From Betaproteobacteria bacterium (GTDB lineage Bacteria; Pseudomonadota; Gammaproteobacteria; Burkholderiales; Casimicrobiaceae), in assembly GCA_013298765.1 (NCBI GenBank), contig JAAFJA010000002.1:248001-312000 (forward strand): a DNA stretch of 64,000 bases, written 5' to 3'. This document shows, piece by piece, positions 9,658 to 19,045 of this stretch. The position numbers were made by a program, and so were the translations under genes. Below the pieces are notes generated by a model. That model worked only from the letters and a program-made list of their open reading frames with translations, was not told the DNA's origin and did not search any database. The number at the start of each line of letters is the position of its first letter. Position 1 is the stretch's first letter.

Positions 9658-10826
9658 ATTCTCGGATTTCGAAGCTGGACAACAAAAGTGCTGTTTAAAC
9701 GAAGCCTTGTGTCTGTGACACTGGAGTTACCCACCGTCTGCGTAGTTGAATCAGTTCGAACAAAGTTGTCATCAGACACGACTGTGACGTCGATCTGGAT
9801 CCCGGCTACCTCCGCCCAAGCTCCGGCAGCGCTTATCTGTGCCGCGGTTTCTAGAGCACCGCCGCGATTAGGTCGAAGATAGCGAATTTGAAGGCGTTCA
9901 ACGCCTTCAACAACCACGTCAGTAGATACATTCCAAAGGCCGTTGTCCCCCGGCGTTGCCGAGTCCTGGGTGATTGCGACCCTGTGCAGGCTTGGCACGG
10001 ACGCGCCATTCGAACCCGTAGCCAATCCCACAAAGTAGGAGACAGGTTCAAAGGTGGTTATGGTCGAGAGTTCGTTGTAGTACTCAGCTTTACGCAGGGT
10101 GTCTTGTTCATTGAATAAATCAGTTGCATTGTTAGCGGTGTTTTTATTGAAGCCATTTCCAACGTCAAACTCCAGTCCGCCATTCAGTACCGTAGGTTTA
10201 ATAATCTCAGCATGTGAACAATTGGCGATTATCAGCGGACGTACGCGGTTGTTTGTCGTAACGCCTGGTAGCGGTGTCGCGATTTTGAAAGTTTTTTCGC
10301 CCTCCACTGGCCCGGTGAGATGGCGATAGTCGTCGCCAGCACGGACGACAACGATGGTATCTGTGCCTGCGAGACGCTTCGTTGAAATTGCACTGGGCAC
10401 CTGCCAACCGGCTCCATCATCGTAACCACGGAGTATCGCGCCAGGGTCGAACTCTCGAGACTTGTTCGTTTGGTCCTGGTCTGTTTCAAGCCACGACGTA
10501 TCCGCAGTCATGATTGGCTGCGAAGCGGTGATGCGTACGTTTGACACACCGAGATTTGTGTCAATGGTCGGTTTCACACAGCCAAAATGCCCCGCCATCA
10601 GCAAATCGCGACTGAGAAGTGTGTACACCAGCCGCGCGCTCTCTTGAAGCCTTGCCTGGTTATCCTGTACTCGGAATCCGTCTTTCCCTTGCATGTAGAT
10701 GTAGCTAATGCCCGCCAGGATTGCAAGCGCGAGGGTCATCGCGACCATCAGCTCCACGAGGGTAACGCCGCGCGAACCTGCTCGCGTCATTCGCGAGAAA
10801 CGATGAGGGTGAGAAGCGCGGCTCAT
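9654..10826 (-). CDS. pilW: Type IV pilus minor pilin PilW
   Basis: This is a 390-residue protein with a prepilin N-terminus reading SRG|VTLVELMVAMTLALAILAGI. The mature first residue would be Val rather than Phe, while Glu5 is kept. The central part contains the PilW-type region with 'LLSRDLLMAGHFGC' at about residues 90–105. It is one of the core minor pilins that prime pilus assembly. The ATG overlaps the pilV stop as ATGA, and its own stop overlaps pilX in the same way. Confidence 0.93.
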   Translation of the reverse strand: MSRASHPHRFSRMTRAGSRGVTLVELMVAMTLALAILAGISYIYMQGKDGFRVQDNQARLQESARLVYTLLSRDLLMAGHFGCVKPTIDTNLGVSNVRITASQPIMTADTSWLETDQDQTNKSREFDPGAILRGYDDGAGWQVPSAISTKRLAGTDTIVVVRAGDDYRHLTGPVEGEKTFKIATPLPGVTTNNRVRPLIIANCSHAEIIKPTVLNGGLEFDVGNGFNKNTANNATDLFNEQDTLRKAEYYNELSTITTFEPVSYFVGLATGSNGASVPSLHRVAITQDSATPGDNGLWNVSTDVVVEGVERLQIRYLRPNRGGALETAAQISAAGAWAEVAGIQIDVTVVSDDNFVRTDSTTQTVGNSSVTDTRLRLNSTFVVQLRNPRI

Positions 10827-11314
10827 ATTCTGGTCTTCGTGACAAACTCTGTTGGCGATGAGCTACCTCCGACTACGTTGGACTCCGTCCAACGTAGTGT
10901 CACGGTGACTTCGGAGCACCTACTCACCGCAGGCAACTCGCATAACGAGGCATCTGTCGCAACCACCTCGATTCGTCCCTGTCCACCTGGCAACCGCGCG
11001 ATCGCTGCCTTCCAGTCGCGTAGGTCTCTTTCGGCCTGTGTGGTGCTAGACGTTGCAGTTCCTGTAAATGTGGTGACGTAGCTTGACGCATTGAGTGGGT
11101 TCGCGCGCATCCGTTCGAGAATGTCGGATGCATACATGACACCGCTACTTCGCGTTTCAGCAACGCGATTTAGTTTGATTGCGGCAACTTGCGTCCCCGC
11201 TACGCCGAGCAGGCCGATTGCAACGACAACCAGCGTTACAAGGACCTCAAGCAAGCTGAAACCATTTTGGTTCAGATTCGCGCCATTAGACACACGTCGC
11301 AACATTAACCGCAT
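10823..11314 (-). CDS. pilV: Type IV pilus modification / minor pilin PilV
   Basis: This is a 163-residue prepilin. G|FSLLEVLVTLVVVAIGLLGVAG is the class III signal, with Glu5 present. The following 'RMRANP' and 'DWKAAIARLPGG' stretches are typical of PilV. Two cysteines near 'CELPAVSRC' may form a disulfide. The ATG at 11314 overlaps the fimT end by ten bases. A second ATG at 11305 touches the fimT stop as TAATG and cannot be excluded as the real start. Confidence 0.9.
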   Translation of the reverse strand: MRLMLRRVSNGANLNQNGFSLLEVLVTLVVVAIGLLGVAGTQVAAIKLNRVAETRSSGVMYASDILERMRANPLNASSYVTTFTGTATSSTTQAERDLRDWKAAIARLPGGQGRIEVVATDASLCELPAVSRCSEVTVTLRWTESNVVGGSSSPTEFVTKTRI

Positions 11315-11910
11315 CCCCCACTCTCATTGTCGGCCTTATCGTCGACCGAACGCACTCGTCCCGCCCAGCCAATACATATCGCTTCCTTTGACTTTTGAAC
11401 GCCGCCACGCCAAACTGAAACAGTAAACCCCGTCGCTCCGCTCGCGCCGTTAAAGGTCGTAGCTCTTCCAATCGCATCAAAGTGGACAACTAAGGCACCG
11501 TCTGAGTTCTGGAGTGGGCTTGTGCCGCGGCGTCCAATGAATACTTCCGACGCTTCATACGCCTCGCGCTGAGCAACCAGCGTGGTGCTGCTTCCGCTTG
11601 AACTGTCGAAGAGGCCATTGCGGTTTGGGTCGACGAACACCCGCCACCCTCCTTGCAATGCCTCCGTTCCAGGAGCGACTGCGGCGAGTGTTACTGGGAC
11701 TCCGCGCTTCACTGCTTCAGACCTTGCTAGGGCGATTGCTGTGGTGAACTCGCTGGCCACCTGCTGGCGCTGAGCGCGCACAAGGAAATCACTGAGGTTC
11801 GGTATCGCGATAATCGCGAGAATTCCGATAACAACTAAAGTTACCAATAATTCAACGAGTGTGAATCCCCGGACTCTTCGCGAGATCAAAGACGAGTTAT
11901 GTAAAGCCAT
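11305..11910 (-). CDS. fimT: GspH/FimT family pseudopilin
   Basis: This is the first gene of the minor-pilin operon. RG|FTLVELLVTLVVIGILAIIAIPNL is the prepilin signal. It is followed by the GspH/FimT body with 'AIALARSEAVKRGVPVTL' (about residues 60–80) and the C-terminal 'R…VCIGWAGRVRSV' motif. AGGAGG lies only 1 nt before the ATG at 11916 but 7 nt before the ATG at 11910, so 11910 is the better start. FimT/FimU-type proteins are part of the tip complex, and some family members bind DNA during natural transformation. The operon reads away from ispH. Confidence 0.92.
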   Translation of the reverse strand: MALHNSSLISRRVRGFTLVELLVTLVVIGILAIIAIPNLSDFLVRAQRQQVASEFTTAIALARSEAVKRGVPVTLAAVAPGTEALQGGWRVFVDPNRNGLFDSSSGSSTTLVAQREAYEASEVFIGRRGTSPLQNSDGALVVHFDAIGRATTFNGASGATGFTVSVWRGGVQKSKEAICIGWAGRVRSVDDKADNESGGCG

Positions 11911-11959
11911 AAACATGCCTCCTATTGTCGCGACGATTCTTTCGGTTGGGCACCCGCGC

Positions 11960-12019
11960 AGACGAGCGGCAAAGCTTCGCCGAAGATCGCTTGCTAACGA
12001 AGCTACTTCGGCAGCAAGC
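11960..12019 (-). other. Hairpin pair after ispH
   Basis: On the minus strand just past the ispH stop there is an outer stem of 7 bp (GCTTGCT with AGCAAGC, at 11989–11995 and 12013–12019) enclosing GAAG-TAG-CTTC. A second short CTTCG/CGAAG hairpin follows. No clear U-run follows either hairpin. This may act as an attenuator, an RNA-stability element or a weak terminator separating ispH from fimT. Confidence 0.3.
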
Positions 12020-13005
12020 TAGACCAGTTGTCCCAGTCCCGCCGGTAATTTGAACTCAACCATTTCCGGCTCGCCGTTTGCTGTGATAAGCGAAGCGGTT
12101 TGCGACCGGGTCAACGATTCAATCACGCCTTGCACCAAATGCTCAGGCGTTGACGCTCCAGCCGACACAGCTACCCGCGCGCCGTTGGGGACCCAATTGG
12201 TATCGAGCTCCTCCGCCGAATCGATCAAGTACGCTTTCGCGCCCTTGCGTTCGGCGACTTCGCGGAGTCGGTTGGCGTTGGAGCTGGCTTTAGAGCCGAC
12301 AATGATGACGACGTCGGCATCTTCAGCAATTTCTTTGACGGCGTTTTGTCGGTTCGTGGTGGCGTAGCAGATGTCGTCTTTTCTGGGCGGACGGATTTTT
12401 GGGAACGTGGCTTGCAGGCTCGCGACAACTTTGGCGGTGTCGTCCACAGAAAGCGTGGTTTGCGTAACGAATGCGAGCTTTTCTTCGTTTTGGATCAAAT
12501 TCGCGGCTTTTAGCGCTCGGACGTCATCTTCGTCTTCAACGAGATAGATGCCTTCGCTTGCCTGCCCCATCGTGCCTTCTACTTCGGGATGGCCCTCATG
12601 GCCAATCATCACGATCTGGAAGCCTTCTTTGCGGAGTTTGGCCACTTCGACGTGGACTTTGGTCACCAGCGGGCAGGTCGCGTCAAACACTCGAAAGTTG
12701 CGTACCTTCGCTTCGGCCTGAAGGGCCTTCGAAACACCGTGGGCCGAGAAAATCACCACGGCCCCGCCGGGAAGCTCGGGAACGTCGTTTAAATCTTCCA
12801 CAAAGATCGCACCGCGAGCGCGTAGGTCGTCCACCACAAATTTGTTGTGAACCACCTCATGGCGAACGTAGACAGGTGCGCCAAATTTTTCCAAGGCGCG
12901 TTCAACGATAAGAATTGCGCGGTCCACGCCAGCGCAGAACCCACGGGGGTTGGCGAGCGTGACTGACTTCGGATGAAAGGTAAGGGGAATGCTTTGTGAG
13001 GCCAT
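12019..13005 (-). CDS. ispH: 4-hydroxy-3-methylbut-2-enyl diphosphate reductase
   Basis: IspH carries out the last step of the MEP isoprenoid pathway, reducing HMBPP to IPP and DMAPP with a [4Fe-4S] cluster. The three cluster cysteines are present at C24 (NPRGFCAGV), C111 (FDATCPLV) and C213 (ICYATTNR). The substrate-binding histidines H53, H89 and H139 and the SSN motif (241–243) are also present. At 328 aa it matches the family length of 310–330. It is the last of the ileS–lspA–ispH group on this strand, 162 bp after lspA. Confidence 0.98.
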   Translation of the reverse strand: MASQSIPLTFHPKSVTLANPRGFCAGVDRAILIVERALEKFGAPVYVRHEVVHNKFVVDDLRARGAIFVEDLNDVPELPGGAVVIFSAHGVSKALQAEAKVRNFRVFDATCPLVTKVHVEVAKLRKEGFQIVMIGHEGHPEVEGTMGQASEGIYLVEDEDDVRALKAANLIQNEEKLAFVTQTTLSVDDTAKVVASLQATFPKIRPPRKDDICYATTNRQNAVKEIAEDADVVIIVGSKASSNANRLREVAERKGAKAYLIDSAEELDTNWVPNGARVAVSAGASTPEHLVQGVIESLTRSQTASLITANGEPEMVEFKLPAGLGQLV

Positions 13006-13167
13006 CGTGCAATTCTAAAAGTGCGGCGCAAAGCGACTGAGGCTCCCGTCCCGAGGATTACCCTCGCCCGACAAACGGAAGAAGTGGCCACTGAACTTTG
13101 TTCGGTAGCCGACGCGTAGGAGCGGCTGACAAGCGCTTCGGACAACACGCCGAAGCGACAGCGAGCC

Positions 13168-13698
13168 TTACTTGCGCTCGCCGGGCTGCGAGCGCGGAAA
13201 TATCGCCGACCAAATCATGACGGCGGCACCGACGGTGATCGCGCTATCAGCCAGGTTGAACGCCGGGTAGTAGAAATTCCAAGGCTCCCAGTAGATCAAG
13301 ATGAAATCGATCACCTTCCCGAGCCAGATACGGTCGATTACATTCCCAATCGCGCCGCCAACGATGAGCGTAAGGGCAAGGCGTACGCGTGAATCTGACT
13401 CACGCTTCATCCAGCGCAAACACCAGATCGAAACACCGATTGCGAGTGCGATGAAGAACCACCGCTGCCAGCCGCCAGCGCCCGCGAGAAAGCTAAAAGC
13501 GGCACCGGTGTTGTAAGTGAGTATCCAATCGAAAAACGGTAGAACGTTGACGCGCTCGAGGTAGCTGAACTGCGTGTGAAAGTAGAGTTTGGTAATTTGA
13601 TCAAACGTGATAATGAGCACGATCAACGCGATCGCACGAGCGCGCACCGACGCACTCACGATTTGATCCGACCGCTCGAACGTCGAGTGACTTGCCAT
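13168..13698 (-). CDS. lspA: Lipoprotein signal peptidase (signal peptidase II)
   Basis: LspA is an inner-membrane aspartyl protease that cleaves the signal peptide of diacylglyceryl prolipoproteins. This 176-residue protein has four hydrophobic segments. The catalytic aspartates lie in 'GNVIDRIWLGKVIDF' (D131) and 'FNLADSAI' (D151). The conserved 'YNTGAAFSFL' lies at 62–71. It lies 130 bp downstream of ileS in the classical ileS–lspA pair. Confidence 0.98.
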   Translation of the reverse strand: MASHSTFERSDQIVSASVRARAIALIVLIITFDQITKLYFHTQFSYLERVNVLPFFDWILTYNTGAAFSFLAGAGGWQRWFFIALAIGVSIWCLRWMKRESDSRVRLALTLIVGGAIGNVIDRIWLGKVIDFILIYWEPWNFYYPAFNLADSAITVGAAVMIWSAIFPRSQPGERK

Positions 13699-13828
13699 GA
13701 ATATTCAGCTTTATTGTTTTAGCGCATACTCAATCGGGGAAAGCGCTAGATAAAATGGGAGTCAATAAGTTTATTAAAGCGCTTCTTACCCTATTTCAAT
13801 AAGGGATATAGACGGTTAGTCACACCTT

Positions 13829-16666
13829 CTACGCGTAGACACGCGACTCGCCATCGCCGTAAAGATTGCTGATGCAACGTCCGCAGAGGCTCGGATGCGC
13901 CGTATTCCCGCCCACATCGGCTCGGTAGTGCCAGCATCGTTCGCACTTTTGATGAGCACTTGGTGACACCTCTACGTGTAACGCACTTCCCGGCTTGACC
14001 TTTACGCTCGACGTAATGAAAACGAACTTCAAGTCCTCGCCAAGCCGACGTAGCTGCGCGGCAAGCAGTTCTGGCGCCGAAATCACGACGTTTGCTTGAA
14101 GGCTCGAACCCACGGTGCCCTGCTCTCGCAATGATTCGATCGATTTGGTCACCGAGCCGCGCACCTCGCGAAGTATTTGCCAGGTCTCCAAGAGATTGCC
14201 ATCTTCGCCGGGCACCACGTAGTCCCACGTCTCGAACAGCACGCTGGACTCATCGACAGATTTGCCCGGATAAAGCGTTGCCCAGATTTCTTCGCACGTG
14301 AACGAAAGAATGGGCGCGAGCATCCGTACCAGTGTTTGCAAGATGTGATGCAGCGCGGTTTGCGCGGATCGCCGCGCGGGGCTTGTGGCACCGCAGGTGT
14401 AGAGACGATCTTTCAGAACGTCGAGATAGAAGCCGCCGAGATCCTCGCTGCAAAACACTTGAATCTTTTGCGTTACCGCATGAAATTCGTAGCGCGCATA
14501 CGCATCGCGGCACTCTCGCACGAGCTTACGCGTAATCGCAAGCGCGTAGCGATCTAGTTCGCTTAGTTGATCCGCCGCAACCAAGTCTTTCGACGCATCA
14601 AAGTCTGCGGTGTTGGCAATCAAGAATCGCAGCGTATTTCGCATGCGTCGATAGGTATCGGCCACCCGCTTTAAAATTTCGTCTGAAAGCGCGAGCTCCC
14701 CTGAGTAGTCGGTAGCGGCGACCCAAAGCCTCAAAATGTCAGCGCCAAGCGTGTCGCATACCTTTTGTGGCGCAACCACATTGCCGAGCGATTTGCTCAT
14801 CTTTCGGCCGTTCTGATCCACAACAAAACCGTGCGTAAGCAGCTCGTTGTAGGGCGCGCGGCCGTTAATCATGCAACTCGTGAGAAGGCTTGAGTGGAAC
14901 CAACCGCGATGCTGGTCCGAGCCTTCGAGATACATGTCCGCCGGAAATTTTGATTGCTCAGGATGCGATCCACGAAGCACCGTTTCGTGGGTTGTTCCGG
15001 AGTCGAACCACACGTCGAGCGTGTCCGGGTTTTTCACATAATCTTTCGCGTCGCTCCCCAGCAACTCGCTCACTTCGAGCGTTTGCCAAGCCTCAATGCC
15101 GCCCTGCTCCACACGCTTTGCCACCGCTTCGAGCAGTTCGCTGGTGCGCGGATGCAATTCGCCCGTTTCGCGATGAACCAAAAACGCCATTGGCACGCCC
15201 CACTGGCGTTGGCGCGACAGAGTCCAATCCGGTCGATTCGCGATCATCGCATGGAGCCTCGGTTTTCCCCACGCCGGGAAAAACTGGGTTGCTTCAACGG
15301 CGGCAAGCGCCGTTTCGCGCAACGAAGACGCGCCTGTTTTCGGCTTCACATCCATCCCAGCGAACCACTGGTTGGTGGCGCGGTAGATCACTGGTGTGCG
15401 ATGCCGCCAACAATGCATATAACTATGCTGGAATTTCTCAGCTTTGAAAAGCGTGCCTTTCGTTGCCATGTGCTCAACGATTTTGGGATTTGCGTCCCAA
15501 ATCGAGAGTCCGCCAAACTCAGCAAGCGACGCGGCGTACTTGCCATCACCCAAGACCGGCGTAAGGACGTCAGCATCCTTCATCCCGTACGCGCGGCATG
15601 AGAGAAAGTCTTCCACGCCATACGCGGGGGACGAATGCACGATCCCCGTGCCAGTGTCGAGCGTTACGTACTCACCGAGGTAAACCGGTGATAGACGATC
15701 ATAAAACGGGTGAGCAAAAGCAATCAGTTCAAGCGATCTACCTTTGCATTCGGCAATCACTTTGCCCTCTAGGCCCCAGCGATCCATGCAAAACGCGACA
15801 CGATCCTTCGCGAGCACGAGAAGCGGACGTGCTGCATCGTTGGTTTCTACTAATGCGTAGTCAAACTCAGGATGCAAGTTGAGCGCTTGGTTGGCAGGCA
15901 GAGTCCAGGGCGTGGTGGTCCAGATCACGATGAACCCAGTCGAGTGCGGCAACGCAGCCAACCCAAACGCCTTCGCGAGTTTGTCGTGTTCGCGGAATGC
16001 AAATCCGACGTCCACTGCGATGTCCGTTTTGTCTTGATACTCGACCTCGGCTTCCGCCAGCGCGGATCCGCAATCGAAGCACCAATTCACAGGTTTCAAG
16101 CCACGAAATACATAGCCCGCGTCGTAGATTTTGCGAAGTGCGCGAATCTCATCGGCCTCATTGCTTGGGTTCATCGTGAGGTAGGGGTTCTCCCATTCAC
16201 CAAGCACCCCCAAGCGCATGAAATCCTTGCGCTGCTTCTCGATTTGTTCGTGTGCGTACGCGCGTGATTTGGCCTGAACTTCTTTCGCCGGAAGTCCTTT
16301 CCCGAACTTCTTCTCGATCTGAATTTCGATGGGCATTCCGTGACAATCCCAACCCGGGACGTAGGTCGCATCAAAGCCTGCCATCAACTTCGACTTGACG
16401 ACGATGTCTTTCAGAATCTTGTTAACCGCGTGGCCAACGTGAATATCGTTGTTCGCGTACGGCGGCCCGTCATGGAGCACCCAACGCGGGCGTGAAGCGG
16501 CGACGCGTCGAATCGCGTGATAAAGCTTTTTCTGGGTCCAATCGTCCACCCATTTCGGCTCGCGCTTCGCGAGGTCGCCGCGCATTGGAAACGGTGTATC
16601 CGGCAGATTGAGTGGATACTTTGATTCAGGTTTTTCAGCCTTAGTGGCTTTGGGTTCGGTTTGCAT
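13829..16666 (-). CDS. ileS: Isoleucyl-tRNA synthetase
   Basis: This is a class I aminoacyl-tRNA synthetase of 945 residues, the usual bacterial size. It shows the HIGH-type motif HVGH at 76–79, KMSKS at 622–626, an editing domain with '[14 protein letters not shown]', and a C-terminal zinc finger with 'CERCWHYR' and 'CGRC'. It charges tRNA-Ile and edits Val-tRNA-Ile. The start ATG at 16666 is preceded by a 357-bp gap in which no gene was found. Confidence 0.98.
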   Translation of the reverse strand: MQTEPKATKAEKPESKYPLNLPDTPFPMRGDLAKREPKWVDDWTQKKLYHAIRRVAASRPRWVLHDGPPYANNDIHVGHAVNKILKDIVVKSKLMAGFDATYVPGWDCHGMPIEIQIEKKFGKGLPAKEVQAKSRAYAHEQIEKQRKDFMRLGVLGEWENPYLTMNPSNEADEIRALRKIYDAGYVFRGLKPVNWCFDCGSALAEAEVEYQDKTDIAVDVGFAFREHDKLAKAFGLAALPHSTGFIVIWTTTPWTLPANQALNLHPEFDYALVETNDAARPLLVLAKDRVAFCMDRWGLEGKVIAECKGRSLELIAFAHPFYDRLSPVYLGEYVTLDTGTGIVHSSPAYGVEDFLSCRAYGMKDADVLTPVLGDGKYAASLAEFGGLSIWDANPKIVEHMATKGTLFKAEKFQHSYMHCWRHRTPVIYRATNQWFAGMDVKPKTGASSLRETALAAVEATQFFPAWGKPRLHAMIANRPDWTLSRQRQWGVPMAFLVHRETGELHPRTSELLEAVAKRVEQGGIEAWQTLEVSELLGSDAKDYVKNPDTLDVWFDSGTTHETVLRGSHPEQSKFPADMYLEGSDQHRGWFHSSLLTSCMINGRAPYNELLTHGFVVDQNGRKMSKSLGNVVAPQKVCDTLGADILRLWVAATDYSGELALSDEILKRVADTYRRMRNTLRFLIANTADFDASKDLVAADQLSELDRYALAITRKLVRECRDAYARYEFHAVTQKIQVFCSEDLGGFYLDVLKDRLYTCGATSPARRSAQTALHHILQTLVRMLAPILSFTCEEIWATLYPGKSVDESSVLFETWDYVVPGEDGNLLETWQILREVRGSVTKSIESLREQGTVGSSLQANVVISAPELLAAQLRRLGEDLKFVFITSSVKVKPGSALHVEVSPSAHQKCERCWHYRADVGGNTAHPSLCGRCISNLYGDGESRVYA

Positions 16667-17023
16667 TGAATTATTGCGGCAAGGGGACGGGCCGAGCGCG
16701 GCCCAAAAGCGGACGGAGTCATCGCAAGCTTGAAGCGCTTCGTGACCGAAGCAAAACGACTACTTCGAGGAACTTTTAGCGATGATTGGAGCGAAAAAAC
16801 GCGTCGCGAGTATCGACGGCGTTTCGGCAGTTAGCCGCAAATTCGATAGTGGCGGGTTTGACGAGCCAAGGTTTTCACAGGGCAGCACTGTCCCATGCGG
16901 GTTGCAGCGGCTAGGCGCGCTTGAGTGGAGAAAACGGGTCGCATCGCTCTATTCTCGTCGAAATAGCGATTTCTCCCAAACAAACGTGGTTTTAAGCGCC
17001 AGGGAAACGGACGAGCGAGCGCA
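16667..17023. other. Intergenic region with no supported gene
   Basis: This is 357 bp between the diguanylate cyclase stop and the ileS start. It has an 81-codon plus-strand open frame and other minus-strand frames. None has a recognisable domain, signal peptide or convincing ribosome site. It may hold the ileS promoter, but no good -35/-10 pair stood out. Confidence 0.5.
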
Positions 17024-18676
17024 CTAGGCAGCCGCCGCGCTGACAACGGCGCGGTTGCGGCCGCTTTCCTTCGCTCGGTACATGGCCTGGTCGGCAAGAT
17101 CGAGAAGCTCATCAAGCTCACCGGGCGGCGAGCACGCGATGCCTACACTCGCAGTGACAAATAGTTCAGCCGCAAGCTTCGCCCAACTGTGTTCGAGTAA
17201 GTTGGTGCGAAACGCTTCGCAAAGCAGATTGGTCGCGCGAAGATCAGTTTCTTCGAGCACGACCACGAACTCTTCCCCGCCTGTTCGCGCGATGAAATCG
17301 CCGATGCGGAAGGTGGCTCGCAGCACAGCCGCGACTTCGTTGAGCGTGCGGTCACCCGTCAAATGCCCAAAGCGATCATTGATTGACTTAAATCGATCAA
17401 TGTCGATCATCACAACAGACAGCGGACTCTCGCTCTCGCGTGCTCGCTCGACTGCTCGCGCCATACGCGCATCAAGGGCACGCCGGTTTGGCAGGCCGGT
17501 TAAGTCATCTTGCAAGGCAAGTTTTTGCAAGGCGGCCGCACGCTTTGCCTGTTGCCGAGCGAGTTCGTAGGCCTGCTCAATGCTGCGTCGCTTGTTTTCG
17601 TCCGCTTCAAATCGGGTCACCATCAATTCGGATTTGGCGCGCAGCTGCTCGATAGAGCGACGGCTTTCGAGGAGTCGAAATTGCTCGAGCTCGGCTAACG
17701 CATGAGAATCGTTACCGAGGGATCGATGCGCGACATAAAGCGCGTAGTGCAAACGAAGCTGCGTGGCTACATGCTCTCGTACCGTCTCCAACACGCGAAT
17801 CGAGTCAAGTGTCGCAATGGCTCCGGAAAAGTCGCCGCGAGCGAGCAAGAGCTCTCCCTGCGAACACTTTACGCGACCTTGAATAGCCCGGTAGCCACGC
17901 GCGACCGCCTCTTCAAACACAGTGGCAAGTAGTGTTTCGGCTTCGTCGTACTCTTCGAGGTGAACCAACACCTCGCCAAGATTTCCACGAGTGAGCGTGA
18001 GGATAAATTGGTCATCAATCGTCGGCGCGAGGGTAACGGCCTCTTTCACGAGCGGATGTATGGAGAGAAGCACCCGCTCGGCCTCTTCCCGATCGGTGAT
18101 CGAATCACGCATCGTGTAGAACTTGCCGATCAACACCGCGCCCAAATTGTTGAGCGAGGTAACCAATGGATAGGGCTCTTTCAACTCTCGGGCGAGATCG
18201 AGCGCGTTGCGCATGATGCGCTCGGCCTGCCACGGGTCACCAGACCGTTCAAAAACGCCGCCTAAGAGCGTCATTGCAATGATGCGCCCACGCATATCAC
18301 CTTCGCCCTCGGCGATCCGATAGCTTTCGGTGGCCAGATCAATCGCAAGCGTGAAGTCACCTGTCTCGCACGCGCTAAAGCCCGTCCAGCGCAACACTTC
18401 AGAGAGATGGCTCGGGAGCGAAACGCGGCGCAGCAACCGCAAAACGTCGAGTCCAAAGTTCGCCGACTCAACAAGACGTCCGGAGCGATACATGTAGAAG
18501 CAGCGCACGTGCCCTGCCGCAGCGCGGGTCAGCTCATCGCAGCCTTCGCTGAGCTCCCAAGCGTCGGTCGAGAACACGTACGCGTCAGCCACAGCTTTCG
18601 CTTCAGTTGCACGAACCAGCAGCTCAAGGACTGCCCGGGCAATGTTGCCAGGCGGCGGCGAAATGGCGGGGTTCAT
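17024..18676 (-). CDS. TPR-containing diguanylate cyclase (GGDEF)
   Basis: This is a 550-residue protein predicted to make cyclic di-GMP from two GTP. Residues about 40–340 form helical TPR-like repeats. A coiled coil (about 345–395) leads into the 'DDLTGLPNRRAL' start of the GGDEF domain. The active site is GGEEF at 466–470, and the inhibitory I-site RxxD (RIGD, 457–460) sits five residues before it, so product inhibition is likely. There is no membrane segment or signal peptide, so it should be a cytosolic sensor that works through protein contacts of the TPR part. It lies between ribF and ileS. Two inverted repeats precede it. Confidence 0.93.
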   Translation of the reverse strand: MNPAISPPPGNIARAVLELLVRATEAKAVADAYVFSTDAWELSEGCDELTRAAAGHVRCFYMYRSGRLVESANFGLDVLRLLRRVSLPSHLSEVLRWTGFSACETGDFTLAIDLATESYRIAEGEGDMRGRIIAMTLLGGVFERSGDPWQAERIMRNALDLARELKEPYPLVTSLNNLGAVLIGKFYTMRDSITDREEAERVLLSIHPLVKEAVTLAPTIDDQFILTLTRGNLGEVLVHLEEYDEAETLLATVFEEAVARGYRAIQGRVKCSQGELLLARGDFSGAIATLDSIRVLETVREHVATQLRLHYALYVAHRSLGNDSHALAELEQFRLLESRRSIEQLRAKSELMVTRFEADENKRRSIEQAYELARQQAKRAAALQKLALQDDLTGLPNRRALDARMARAVERARESESPLSVVMIDIDRFKSINDRFGHLTGDRTLNEVAAVLRATFRIGDFIARTGGEEFVVVLEETDLRATNLLCEAFRTNLLEHSWAKLAAELFVTASVGIACSPPGELDELLDLADQAMYRAKESGRNRAVVSAAAA

Positions 18677-18726
18677 GTACGTTCACTACCTCGTGGATCG
18701 CGTAAAAAAGGTCGCCGTACTGACGA

Positions 18727-18783
18727 TTTATGTCACTTCAGGACATAAACCGTCCTCATGTGCGCCAGGGCGGACGCACATGA
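18727..18783. promoter_or_regulatory. Two adjacent inverted repeats upstream of the GGDEF gene
   Basis: The first dyad has arms TTTATGTC and GACATAAA (18727–18734 and 18742–18749). The second has arms TCATGTGCG and CGCACATGA (18756–18764 and 18775–18783). Both are perfect and lie 51–107 bp upstream of the cyclase ATG, a position suited to operators. No matching regulator gene is adjacent. Confidence 0.4.
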
Positions 18784-19045
18784 CCAGTGACCTCCAACGG
18801 GCAAGACTGCCGATATCGAACGGTGTGTGCGAAGCACTCTTGCCTACGTCATGCGTCTTGGCTGCAGCAGGCCAACTCACATTACTTCTGCCTTGATTCG
18901 CCTGTTAGCAAATTCTTTGCCAGACGCAAGAAAAATGTGGGCGTCATATGACAAACCAATATTCAAAGAGCGCCGCTTGGACGATCAGCTGAGATTCGAG
19001 GCGTCGGGGGCTTAGATGTCAATTACTAAGCAGTGGCTACCCGTT
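18784..19045. other. Remaining ribF–GGDEF intergenic sequence
   Basis: The whole gap from 18677 to 19045 is 369 bp. Outside the two dyads at 18727–18783 no gene, tRNA or clear terminator is seen. The short plus-strand open frames here lack ribosome sites and family features. Confidence 0.4.

Noticed and set aside
13006-13167. Possible RNA element between lspA and ispH
   Set aside because: Some short repeats are visible, but no stable conserved-looking fold or terminator could be supported.
14890-15601. Plus-strand open frames of 185–215 codons opposite ileS
   Set aside because: They are shadows of the ileS reading frame, with no family features.
16782-17027. 81-codon plus-strand open frame between the GGDEF gene and ileS
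   Set aside because: It has no ribosome site, no recognisable domain and no signal peptide. It fits a chance open frame in GC-rich DNA.
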